A stretch of DNA of 64,000 nucleotides from Linyphia triangularis (Eukaryota; Arthropoda; Arachnida; Araneae; Linyphiidae): the NCBI GenBank assembly GCA_963978545.1, contig OZ021723.1, positions 9,277,593 to 9,341,592 of the forward strand. Direction: 5' to 3'. Below are positions 1 through 13,300 of the stretch, one piece after another. Both the position numbers and the translations under genes were made by a program. The notes beneath the pieces are model-generated. The model made no database searches and was not told the DNA's origin. It was given only the letters and a program-made list of their open reading frames with translations. Position 1 is the first letter of the stretch. Each line of letters opens with the position of its first letter.

Positions 1-1294
1 ATTATATTTCCACACACTTTTGCCAATACTCTTGAAATTCTGGAATACTATTGCTATTGCAGAGATTCAGTTTGCTTTCGCTGATGTAATAAACAAACGC
101 TATTGTGTATCATCTTCGTTCATCACAATAAAGAGCCATGGGTAAATCGTGAAACGAAGTAAAAATCCTCAAAACTGTAGAAAATCTATAGAAAAGTTTC
201 CAGCTCTGCAGAGTAAGGAATCTTTTTCATAAAATTGTCTTTTTTTAAGGTTTAATTTTACATTTGCACTAAAACCTGCTTTAAGATCTCAAATTAAAAT
301 GACTCCATATTTTTTACTGGAGCTTGCTACAATAGATTAGTTTGTTACTTTATTACAGTATGTGTGAATACCGATAAAATAACCAGAAGACATCGGTTAT
401 TCTATCGGCACTCGCAGATTCTGTTATAACGTAGATGTATGTCACCTTAAACTCATATAAATCAGAATATTTTTTGTTTGCTATGAATAACGTAATTTTC
501 CATTGAAAATTACAGAAATATATAATAAAACAAATATTTTAAAGAGAACTTGGCAAAGAATAATCAAGTACCCAATTGACAATTCCCGCATTTTTTAAAA
601 ACAAGTGAAACTAATTTAAAATTATGGAGAATTTCTTTCTGATTCCAATTATTCAAACTAAAGTTCTTTAAAAAAAATTACAACATTAAAAAAAGATATT
701 GCCCCCAAACCGAGCCAAAACCAGTTGGGTCAAAACACTCAACTTTAGCTGTGACGTCAAAACTTGCTTCCGTTTCTATGGTTATCGTGAGGTTTCTGCC
801 AAATAGTTGGCGTGCGTTTGGCATCGGTGTTTACTAGAGAATTAAAATATCCCATACCGGTAGGCGCGATTTGCGAGAAACTTGCAAAACTGCGTTCCGC
901 TGCTGAATTTCAAGCCAAGTTGTTTGAAACCACTTGACGTCACATTCAATTCGAGCCAAATGAATCGTTTTCTCGTCAAAGTCTAACAGGGGAACTTTGA
1001 TTGCAAATTTAAAAAAAAAAAAAAAGAAAGAAAAAGTGCATTGAGCAGAAATTTTTGTATTTATTGCCTTTTCGAAATATTTAGGATTGAATAAAAAAAA
1101 AATGTAAAAAATGCGAGAATTGTCCATTGGCAATCAATTACGTTCAACTCCTCTCAGTTTATTTTTCAATTACAAAATGAAACAATTTATACAACAATTG
1201 AAATCTTTACAAATTTTTTACTGACTTTTTTTATAATTGTAATTATCAGTATCACACGCATACCTCAGATATCAAATACAGGTATCACACTTAC
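1..1294. other. Gene-free stretch (A2M intron)
   Basis: AT-rich intronic DNA below exon C5. I see no exon, thioester motif or bounded repeat. The frame at 834-1133 is driven by polyA/polyT and is not credible. Confidence 0.6.
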
Positions 1295-1387
1295 CAGTAA
1301 CATCAATGAAGGCTCTTGCTGAGTCATTGACTGCATCGCTTGGCTCATACAAAGCGTAAGTTGTATCAAACGTCTGATTGGTTTGAT
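1295..1387 (-). CDS. A2M constant exon preceding the thioester domain (exon C5)
   Basis: A 93-base exon, acceptor ttctttag, donor gtaagt, phase 1 to 1. It codes DQTNQTFDTTYALYEPSDAV, then NDSARAFIDVT. In the family this strand (PxxVxDSARAxVxVxGD) directly precedes the segment leading to GCGEQ. No GCGEQ-coding sequence is present between 1 and 1294, so the thioester exon must lie beyond the left edge. Confidence 0.85.
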
Positions 1388-4300
1388 CTAAAGAATATAT
1401 ATATAAAAAAAAAAAATGGAGATAAAACTTATTAATCAAGCACATACAGTTAATTTCTTACTGAGTAATTACCATACATAAACCTTGTTACACTGTATTC
1501 GTTCTTTCGCAAATATCTTTAACTTCTTCCTTTCCTTTCATCTTTCTCACATAGATTCTAAAATTTTCATTAGCTTGTAAAAGTAATCAATATAAGTATA
1601 TGTGGAATTCATTATATGTAGTACCTGTTATATTATTTCTGGAAACTATTTATCTCTTGTGAAGTAGAAACTCAGTTATTTTCCAGATCTTGAAAGATTC
1701 AAAAATAAATTATGTTCTTTTTTCTTTCTGTTATAAAGTCCTCTAATATATTTTTTTTAAGTGATTAAAGGGTATTCGAAGGTAAAAGTAACGATTGTTT
1801 CATCATTCTTATTCATTGGTGACCCGCACGTTATTTGCACGGGAAACCTTCTGATGCCATCAGTTTTTCTTGGTCCTTATATTATCAAATACCGAGCACC
1901 AAAATACTTCGATATAGACAGTGATGGTCGTTATTTGCACGGGAAACCTTCTGATGCCATCAGTTTATCTTGGTCCTTATATTATCAAATACCGAGCACC
2001 AAAATACTTCGATATAGACAGTGATGGTCGTTATTTGCACGGGAAACCTTCTGATGCCATCAGTTTATCTTGGTCCTTATATTATCAAATACCGAGCACC
2101 AAAATACTTCGATATAGACAGTGATGGTCGTTACTTGCACGGGAAACCTTCTGATGCCATCAGTTTATCTTGGTCCTTATATTATCAAATACCGAGCACC
2201 AAAATACTTCGATATAGACAGTGATGGTCGTTATTTGCACGAGAAACCTTCTGATGCCATCAGTTTATCTTGGTCCTTATATTATCAAATACCGAGCACC
2301 AAAATACTTCGATATAGACAGTGATGGTCGTTATTTGCACGGGAAACCTTCTGATGCCATCAGTTTATCTTGGTCCTTATATTATCAAATACCGAGCACC
2401 AAAATACTTCGATATAGACAGTGATGGAACTGTCAAAAGATTATCGATTAATAGACTAAAATCATGCTTTATTGTAATTGACAATGTACAAAGAAGTCAT
2501 TAGAAACTTCCACGTCTAAGGATGATACAGACTCACCTCCTCAATTCATACCTCTGGAAAAAATGTCGCTTATGAACGATCAGTACGCTACCAACACGCA
2601 GTGCAGGAACCGTCGCGTTTCTACCTCAAGGGTATGAGGAAATTTTAAATACAGTAGAACCTCGATTAACCGACTTAATTCGGACCGAAGATAGATCGGA
2701 TAAGCGAAAATGCCGGATAATAGAGAGTTGTAAAAAATAATAAAAATTAAATTATTTTCATTTATTGAATGCAGGGCTTTTAATGTTTTTTTTTTTTTAT
2801 GACACAATTGTTGGAAATGAGATTTTGTTGTTGTTTCTTATCCTCCACCTGTCTGACGAAGTCAGACAAGATCCAACAGATTGTTGACCCTCAAAAAGTC
2901 AATGACAAGAAGTAGTGTAGCGTATAAGTCCTCTTTGGAAAGACCCAGGCAGTCCAGGATATGTTCGGCAGAGGCCTGCTGGGCTTCATATTTGGAGCAG
3001 ACAGCGTAAGTTTTTCTACCCTCAGAGTACAAGAGACTCTTCGTGTGTCCACTTGCCAATCTGGAAATTGCCGTACGAGACGCTCTATCACCAATAGATA
3101 CAAGTGAAGAGCCCGGTTATCCATGACTTTGTTGTTTTGTTGTTGTAATCTTGATAATCGTTGTTTCGCGGTTCCATCCCGAAGTCTTTTTAAGAGCAAT
3201 AGTTCAGTTTGATCTGCATATGATTATTGCTCTAACCATGTCAGTCCTTTTGAAAAACGGTCAGAAGCCTCACCATTACTTATGCAAGTTTAGTGTGAAG
3301 GAAATTATCCCGGTTTTAAAAAGGGCAAATGATTTATTATTCATTTGGGAGGTTTTTGATGTCGACTAAAGGATGGTCGGTTAAAAGAGAGTTCCGGATG
3401 AAAGTGGGACGGTTGATCGAGATTCTACTGTATTACAGAATAAAATATTGGTTGGTTGTTTTCATATTATCTGGCGCCGTCAGCAACACGAGGGCTATAA
3501 TGCGCCGAAACATTCGTCATTAGACAAGCCAACATACATTTACAAACACCCATGCCTAACACGGGACTCGAACCCGCAACCTCGCGGTCTAGAAGCTAGC
3601 ACGCTAACCACTATGCCGTTTGGTCGGCACAGAATAAAATATGAAAATAGGATTAGTTCCAAGATATTGTCTCATTCACACTGTGACAATGCAACTAATA
3701 AACATACAAATTAAATACAGATACTAATTGTAACAAAATATTTTTTTTTTATAACATGCAAAAAAATTAAACTTTTTTTTAATCAAAAACTGTGGCGAAA
3801 GTAGCACTTTTTTGCAAAGATTGCAGGAAAGTAACTTTTTAGCATTTGTGAGAAAAAGTATTTTCTCGCACGCCTCATGTTCAACTATTATATAGTCTTG
3901 TCATTGAAATGACATATTTTCAGAAGAAATTCATTGACTTGAGTTGCCAACAATATTTAATGTATACATTAAAATATTATTTGCACGTGATTATAAAAAA
4001 TGTTGTATGCAACACGTGAAAAAATACTTTTTCAAACTCAGTAATTTGACTTGTGCTATCGCAATCGTCAAATAAGCGGTTTACCAAGTTTGAAAAAGTA
4101 TTACCTTCCCCACTAGAATAACTAATTGCACACTTAAAAAAAAAAAAAAAACGCAACTTACCGAAAGGACAGAAAAGAATGCTTTCAATTGCCTCAACTG
4201 GGAATCCTTCAGGCTGTGTGTTGAAAAAAACAGAAATTATGAAATCAGAAAAAAATAAATTAAAGCCTTAAAACATTCGTAGTTATTCTGCAATTGAATT

Positions 4301-7300
4301 AGTTATAAAACTCTTTAAGGGGACTGTTAAGTCAAAAATAAAAAAATTTCAATTTTTGTCTAAAATTCATGAAATTTTTTGTACAGTTCAATAGCAATTA
4401 GATGAAACACAACCTAAAATTTCAAAAATTTATATTGATTTTTTTTTCAAGAAATTGAATTTTTATTGAAAAATTTAGCGTTTTTTCTGTAATTTTAAAA
4501 ACGCACCTTGCGATTCAATTTTTTTGCAATCTGTCTCAATTTTTTTGTACAAGCTAATCGAATATATATTGACATAATTGTGCATGGATTTTTAATTTGA
4601 CTCATTGGTAAATTATTTAAAAGTAAAACTTTGGTACTACGGCAAAAAAATTGTTAACTTCTTAAATAGAAGCATTACGAAAATTGCTGTATAACAATAA
4701 AAAAATACCAGATTCCAAAATCCATGCACAAAAGTGTTCAAAATAGTATAGTAAACAATCTCTTCAAATTTAAAAAAAAAATACATCAACTTTTGAATCG
4801 CAAGGAATAAATCGAATACCCTAAAAATATTAAAATACACATGAAGAGAAAAATGCATTTTAAGAAATTGAAATACATACGATTTCTAATATGCGCGCTT
4901 ATAAAAACTCAAATAATATTCTTAATTCTTCTCGGATCAGCAAAAGTAAGATATGTACTGAAAGCTAGAATTTTCGACTATATATTTCCACTAAAATATA
5001 AAAACAGAAAATTTTGAAATTTTTGCCTTAACAGTCCCTTAACCCCATCTTATCATGAGATTCCGAATACATCTACAGTCAACAGAATATCTCTCGATGG
5101 ATATTCTGAATGGTTGCCATAGAAACAAGATTCGTGTATTCAAAATAAAGGTGCTGCTTGCACAGACATTACTAACTGAATATTATTACTGACGTTATTC
5201 ACTACATATTACATATACTTACACTGTATTCTTTGAGTATATGTAATATACAAGGTGAGACCGAAAAGTAAGGTGACTGATGTCATAATAATCACTGTAT
5301 TATATATTTGCAGATAAATACATCACTGTCCTTCAAAGTAGTTCCCGCTGTCTACAATACACTTCTGACAACGTTCATACAAGTTCTTGAAACTTCTGAA
5401 AAAGTCCTCCTTTGAGACTGTCTTAAGTTCCTTGGTAACAGCAGCTTGAATGTCTGAGATGCTGGAATATCGGTTTCCCTTCAGTGTCAATTTCAGTCGC
5501 GGAAAGAGTACAGTTTTACACCCTCCTTATTCCTCTGATCAAGCGCCAGCATATTTTTTCCTCTTCCCACAACTGAAATTGGCACTGAAGGGAAACCGAT
5601 TTTCAAGCACCTCGGACATTCAAGCTGCCGTTACCAAGGAACTTAAGACAGTCTTAAAGGAGGACTTTTTCGGAAGTTTCAAGAACTTGTATGAACGTTG
5701 TCAGAAGTGTAGTGTAGACGGCAGGAACTACTTTGAAGGACAGTGATGTATTTATATGCAAATATATAATACAGTGATCATTATGACATTAATCATCTTA
5801 CTTTTCGGTCTCACCTTGTATATTGCATATTCTTACAGAACATTGGCGTCCAACATGATAATAATATAACCCGTAAAAAACAAAGGTTATAATATAAATC
5901 CTTTATTTGCATTGCCAACTTCATGAGCCTCTTCTTCCAGATCGAGATTTCACAGTGTTTAACCATTAAGCTCATAAGATCCCTTTCGAACCATTTATTA
6001 ACTTCTTTTTTCTCAACCGGACTTGATTGAATACATTATCATTCTCAAAGAGTCTATTTACCAAGATTCATCTCTATTGGTTGACGGAAAGTGGGTTTAT
6101 TATCCCTTTAAAGATTTAGGCTCGTCAACCTTACTAGGGAAAGGTTTCATTCATTAAATATCGCCAAATTGAGCATGTTTGAATTAAGCTTGGTATCTGG
6201 ATAAGAGAACGTGAGTAAAAGCTGATAAGTCTGACGTAAGGCATTAGAAACGCATATCTCTTAGTTATTTTTATTAAAACAATTTTGGCAGCAGGAAACA
6301 GTTTCAACATTGATGGGTTAAATGGGATTTATTAGTATTCCAAAACGATTATAAAAGCGACCTTTTTGTGAAAGTGACAGCCCCCAAAATTTGACAGAAT
6401 GCATTGTCATCGAAACTATCTGCCAAGTTTCACCCCGACTGGATTACGGCATTTGGGTTAATTTGGCCTCTGCAGATTTTCCCAGCAGTGAACAAACATA
6501 CACATCCATTCAGGAAACCAAAGATTTAAAAATTGCATTCGCCTTTCTTTAAAAATCGTCCCTGGGAGTAAGAACAAGACATATTTCTACAGCCATAAAC
6601 AACGCAGTGGAAGCTTATTTTTGTTATATGTAAGGAAAATATGTTTTCAGCTCTGTCAAAATATTGCAGAAACTTATAAGGTATGAGCCCATCTTTTGCT
6701 GTAGTTTTCCACTCTTCGAAGACTTCTATCGACTATTCTTTATACTGTTTTGATTGGAATGGAATTAGAGGTCGGCGATACGACGATATTTTTTTAAAAA
6801 TATCTATACTAAAAATATCAATACAAGTCACCGATATATCTATATTTTCAAACATTTTTAGTTTTTTGGTGATCGTTTTGTAATTCCATGTATTTTTTCA
6901 ATTTTCTTTATTTCCTTTTCAAAAACTTAAAAACTAAAGTTTGGAATTTAGTTACAATTGCAGTTAAAATGGCACCCTAATCAAAAATAAAATATAATGT
7001 AATGGAAAGATAAGCTCATTTATTAGTAGTCATTAACATAGCGCAGTTTCTGTTGCCAAGGTGTGCCTGTAATTTGCATCCTATTTTAAATATTAAAAAC
7101 ATCTCTATCAACAAAATATACGGTAAACTACTTTTCAAAATTTCTTCTTTAAAAATAAATGAGAATTTATGCATTGACATCCAAATGTATTTTATTTATT
7201 CTGATTGATAATATAATTTATTTATTAAAACAATTTTTAAAATTTATTTATTAAAACAATTTTTAAAATTTATTTATTAAAACAATTTTTAAAATTTATT

Positions 7301-10300
7301 TATTAAAACAATTTTTAAAATTTATTTATTAAAACAATTTTTAAAATTTATTTATTAAAACAATTTTTAAAATTTATTTATTAAAACAATTTTTAAAATT
7401 TATTTATTAAAACAATTTTTAAAATTTATTTATTAAAACAATTTTTAAAATTTATTTATTAAAACAATTTTTAAAATTTATTTATTAAAACAATTATTAA
7501 AATTTATTTATTAAAACAATTTTTAAAATTTATTTATTAAAACAATTTTTATAATTTATTTATTAAAGCAATTTTAGCATGAATTCATGAAAAGTAGAAA
7601 TTTGCCCCGAAAAACTTCCTTTTTCTGGCAAAATTAAAAATCAAATAAAAAAAAATATATAATGTTTCGGTATATCGATATTTTATCGATATTTCTTTCT
7701 ATGCAACGATATAGTATCCATATTTATTTTAATCGATGTTTTTGACCTCTAAATGGAATACCATTCCTACAAGACAGTACATGATGTTTCCAGAATATAT
7801 TTTGACCGTCGTGACATGGCTCTCGGTTATATTCCCAGTTCATTCCAAATGTGTAACCAATGGGACAGGGATCTGAGTAGGCCAATTCAAAGCGGATGTT
7901 GCCAGCATACACATTTTTATATTTGCTGGTCTTGGGATAATTTCGTTTGAATGAATCCTCAAATATTAAAATATCTTCTGATCTAACTGGATAGTAACTA
8001 AAAACTGTAAATTACTACCCATGAAACAACTTAATGCAACAAATCCAAAATATTCAGATGCAATATTCGTAAGTAATAACATTTAGTACATTCATTCACC
8101 ACATTTGGTTGTTTGGTTGTTATTAAAAGTGCAACCCATACTTTTAGCAATGCTGCTATAAAATCAATATTAAGTGTATTAAGAGCTGCGTAAAGAGAAG
8201 ACTTTTTATTTCACAGACATGCTTTATTGAGTATAAATGCGACAGCCAATTACGTCATTAACAATTTAAATCCCAATCCGCCCTAAATCGCCTTGTAGAA
8301 AAATTCCCAGCCAGTCGCCTTTTGGTCGGCTATGGGCTGGTTCAGGACGGATACGGATATTTCAAACTGTGGTGAAGTAGTTGTTTGAAGCGTGACGTTC
8401 CTCAACAATGGGCAATTGTGGAGCCTGTAAAGGGGAGCCATGGGTTTAGAGTACTCATTGTCAAACTGCCCCACCCTTTGGACACTGAGTAAGATAATCG
8501 GGATTTTTCTTGTATGCGAATCTTGTGAAGTACTTAGCGGTGGCGTTCATTCATTGATAAAATGCCGACTAAATGCTCCAACATATCAAGTAGATGACCC
8601 AACGCGCAACCCTATTGCAGGTTGTAGACATATAGTAATGATCTTTTCATGGTCGACAGTGGCCCCCCTCAGGAAACCCAGGTGTGGCCCACAGGAGAAC
8701 GTGTCGCGCGAGTTCATTTCCAGTTTTTTCAAATGGAAAGTCATCTAGGTTTTGTGAAACCCACAACGTAGACTCCGTGGGATTTAAAGGGTTAAGAGAA
8801 ACATTGGAACCAACATTGGAAGAAACCATTCGAATTGTAAATTAAAAAAATCTTTAGCCGATAGTGTTTCACAATCGCTGCTGAGGTAATGACCCTTCCA
8901 TGTTTTAAGAATACAACAAAGAAGAAGTAAGATGAAATAGAACTTTTGCAGAAAAAAATTCCTATTTTGAGAACCTATCTTCATATCTTAAGAATTCATT
9001 AAGCTTATTTTACTGGAGATATGTTTGTCACTTTGAACCACACTGAAAAGAAGAATGTCAATTCTGAGAAAAATTAACTATGTCGAAGGGTTGGAAAAAC
9101 AAAGAAGTGCCATAAATTCCAATGTCACACCCAAGCAGTCTGACTGTAAAACAACCACGTCCCCGCCCTCCATTATTTCACTTCAAATCGCACAGTTAAA
9201 ATTACAAATATCTCTTAACCATCGATCTTTCAAATGTCATTTTGCTTTTGCATAACTCTATTCTTCACAGTTATTTATAAACACATCCTAAATTATACCA
9301 TTAACTTCCATCAGAAAGTAAAGAACTATAAAAAAAAGGGGTGCACCGAATATTTGGTATCTATTCGGTAATCGGCTCATTCGGCTATTAAACCGAATAT
9401 TCGGTTTTGGGGGAATATCTAGATATTCGGCGTCCGAATCCTTTTTTCCGATTCGCTGCCAATTTATTATTATTGTAGAATACCACTCTATACAAATATG
9501 ATTGCATTTTCCTTATACTATATTTAAAAAATGTCAAAATGTTTGTTCATTATGTTTTTATAATCATCTATAAAATTTGTAAAAAAATAATTATCCTTTT
9601 TTAATTAAAATTGGTAATTAAGACAAGTTTTACAGGAAACAATCATCAACACAACACCAAAACAACATCGTCGAAACAACACAACATCAGATATTCAGCC
9701 AGCCGAATTTTCGGTATTCGGCTTGTCCATTGTCCGAATATTCGGTATTCAGCCAAAATCACTATTCGGTGTATCTCTAATAAAAACTAGACTCGCCGAG
9801 GAGTGATGCATGCAAAATAACAGCCGCCATAAAGGTTACAAAACGACTTTCATCTTGGTGATGATAAATCTTTTACTATATTTAAACTATATTCATATTT
9901 AATAGAATTCCGCCAACAAGGCGTTCAGCAAGCCAACATTGACGTACTTCTCCAGCAATCCCCTACAGAAAATGGACTAATCTTGTTTCCATAGCAACAG
10001 ACAACACTAGACAACCTAGCGGGGAGCTATAGACATACATTAATGTTCATGAGAAAGGAACACTTAAGGTTATCTATTGTCGAACTGTCTCACCTCTACA
10101 TCCAAAGACTGCGTGATGGCGTCTCTGGCGAAGGAGCTGGACACGTCGGAACTGCCGCACGATTTGCCTTCTCGCGCCGTTTCTGCCCTGACTGTGATGT
10201 TGATTTTGCCAACTGTGGTGGCTTTTAGCTTGAGCGGGAAATTTTGGGTCGTATCGGGTTGGATGCATACGTCTCCATCAATGGACTTGCTGTCCACCTC

Positions 10301-13300
10301 GAAACCTTGAGGATCGTCCAAAGATACAGTAACCTGAAAGAAGAACATTTATATGTATTCACATTTTGATAACTTAAAGTGAGGGGACTTAAGACAGTTT
10401 ATATAATGTGGGGACTTTGGTATCTCTATATATGAGGCTTTGAGCGCCAGTACGGACCATCCCAGAATTTGATTTTTGATGTTTCTAACCCGTTTTTCCA
10501 AAGCCATTCAAAGTCAAAACAAACCAAATGTGGTTCTTCTAATGGCCAAATTAGTTATTAGGACTGTGCTTTATATCGACTTAACGCAAATATCGATTTA
10601 GTACTAAAATCGACGATGCGATTTATAAGAAACATCGTTTGCGAAATATCAGAATTCCGATGTAACGCACTACATCGATACAACGCCGACATCCTCGATG
10701 TTCCAAATATCGATTCATGCTCCAGATTTCGATTTAATGCGCCCTGCTATACTAAACTTCAACTTAACTAGACATCACTTAGACGGTAGATCGTCACAGT
10801 GCTCATAGGTATTTAATCCATTTTGGCGGAGTGAAGACACAATGCTCGCCAAACCTTATAGACTTTTGTTCTCTATAGGGTTGTGGTTTGGCGAACATTA
10901 TGCTTTCACGCCGCCAAAATGGATTAAATACCTATGAGCACTGTGACGATCTACCGTCTAAGTGATGTCTAGTTAAGTTGAAGGTTAGTATAGCTAAATT
11001 GCCGCTACTTCCGATTTACGGAAAAGTTCTTTCAAGGAGATGCGCGCTCGATTGCTCTATCTATTAAAGTTGAAATTTTAAATCCTAGTTTACATGTAGT
11101 GCATTTAGTGTGTGTGCGTGTGTGAATTAATAACTTTTGGCGATTGTTCCTATTTCGATATATTATTATTATTAGTTAGGAATTAATTTGCCGATATCTG
11201 AACGATCTCCCGAGATTAAACGATGGATATTTTAAATCCATTTGCATCCTTTTTCATAATCAGAAATATCCTTCAAAATCATGTTTTTTCTGAAACTAAA
11301 AGCTACAACCAATCATATTTTAGCATTATTTCGCTTCTTTTAAATTATTATGCTAAAAAAAAAAAAAAACTTCCTGTTCTATTAGTTATCCATTATACAC
11401 TATCTACCAATAAGTATTTGGACACTCATGCAATTGAGGATATCTGCAGTCCCGATCTACGTCACCCTCGATCCCATTTCATGGTAGTCTCAACGTTGAC
11501 TACTACTCCACTAATCTAGATAACTATGTGCTTCCTACACGGCGGCAATTTTACGGTTTGGATCATTGTTACTTCCAAGATGACACTTGTCATGTTGCGA
11601 GGTTCACCATGGGTAAGTATGATGACAGCGGGCAGAACCGACTGGACTGGCCTGCTCAGAGTCCAGACTTGAATCCTATGGAACACCTCTGGGACGAATA
11701 GGATCGCCGAATTAAGGGGTGCAGCAACCGTCCAAAATCGATGAAAGAACGCACAAGTCCACTCCAAGCCGAGTGGAAGAAAATATTACTGTCCATTGTC
11801 CAAACACTTGTAGAAAGCATGCCCCGGAGTGCTAATACCATGGATCACCATGGATAAGTATGATGACAGCGGGCAGAACCGACTGGACTGGCTTGCTCAG
11901 AGTCCAGACTTGAATCCTATGGAACACCTCTGGGACGAATAGGATCGCCGAATTAAGGGGTGCAGCAACCGTCCAAAATCGATGAAAGAACGCACAAGTC
12001 CACTCCAAGCCGAGTGGAAGAAAATATTACTGTCCATTGTCCAAACACTTGTAGAAAGCATGCCCCGGAGTGCTAATACCATGGATCACCATGGATAAGT
12101 ATGATGACAGCGGGCAGAACCGCCTGGACTGTCTTGCTCAGAGTCCAGACTTGAATCCTTTGGAACACCTCTGGGACGAATAGGATCGCCGAATTAAGGG
12201 GTGCAGCAACCGTCCAAAATCGATGAAAGAACGCACAAGTCCACTCCAAGCCGAGTGGAAGAAAATATTACTGTCCATTGTCCAAACACTTGTGGAAAGC
12301 ATGCCCCGGAGTGCTAATACTGAAATTGCCTCATTTGGAGGCTCAACCACATATTGAATTTGAATAAATTGTGTTTATTGCTTTTATCACAGGCGTCCAA
12401 TTTCTTATTGGTAGATAGTGTATAAACAACATTTATTACTTTGTTGCATGGATGATTTTGAAAAACCAAAGATGAAATTGTGGGATGGTCATCCTAGCAC
12501 TCCAGCACCTCCTACAAAAGCGAAGCCCTTTTTCTGACTCATCACTAATTCTCCTACTTCTCATACAGCCAACAACACTAAAATTTAGTTCTTTTAATGA
12601 GCCGAAAAGAAGGTCGAAAGTATCCAAACAAAGAATATCTCGATGTCCAACTTTTAATGTAATCACAGCTCTGTAATGTTTGGTACACAGGCCAATAAGA
12701 GCTAGCCTAGGATTAAAAAAAGTAAGCTATTTCGATCTTAAATAACCAACCTTCAGGGGTTGAACTTGGGTCAAATGTTCCAAATCTGTATTAACCCATC
12801 ATGGAATAACCCATATGTAAAATAACAAAAAGTCTGGACGCTGATCATCAGTACAAATTATCACAAAGCTGAGCATAGTTAAACAAAGATTTCGAATTGC
12901 CATCCTGTAGAGTAGAAAAAGGGTAAACTTTCCAAGTGTGAAATATCCCATTGTTCTATTTACTTAAATCATGAGAATTAGTTTAAACATGCATAAATAT
13001 CTTTTGATTTTTAAATATTGATTTGATTTTTTATTTCTACGTTTCCTATAGTAAAGTTGAAATAAAAATTAAAAATAATGTATTAAATCTATATTTTAAT
13101 GTTGATCATTTGGCAATTTGGTCTTAAGTAACTTATACGCATCTTTTGATTATGGGGTAGATTTTGCATTTTTCCTTTTTTGCTTACGTTTTTAGTTACT
13201 CCTAGCACTCATTTTTATCGATATTAGTTATAGTCCGAGAGGCGACTGCAATTTTTGGACCCCATCGAACATCATTCTGAATTTTGTATAGAAATTGGAG

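Noticed and set aside
834..1133. 99-codon minus-strand ORF near the left edge, considered as the A2M thioester exon
   Set aside because: It has no GCGEQ or neighbouring A2M motifs and much of it is polyA-derived Phe/Lys.
1761..2503. Series of overlapping 60-87 codon ORFs
   Set aside because: They are the same 100-bp tandem unit read in successive frames; no start context, splice site or family supports coding.
3520..3628. Possible genuine tRNA genes at the SINE heads
   Set aside because: They have A and B boxes but are followed by a common SINE body and flanked by target duplications, and the stems are not fully paired.
10070..10348. Plus-strand frames over A2M exon C3
   Set aside because: Shadows of the minus-strand exon, which has the A2M motifs and splice sites.
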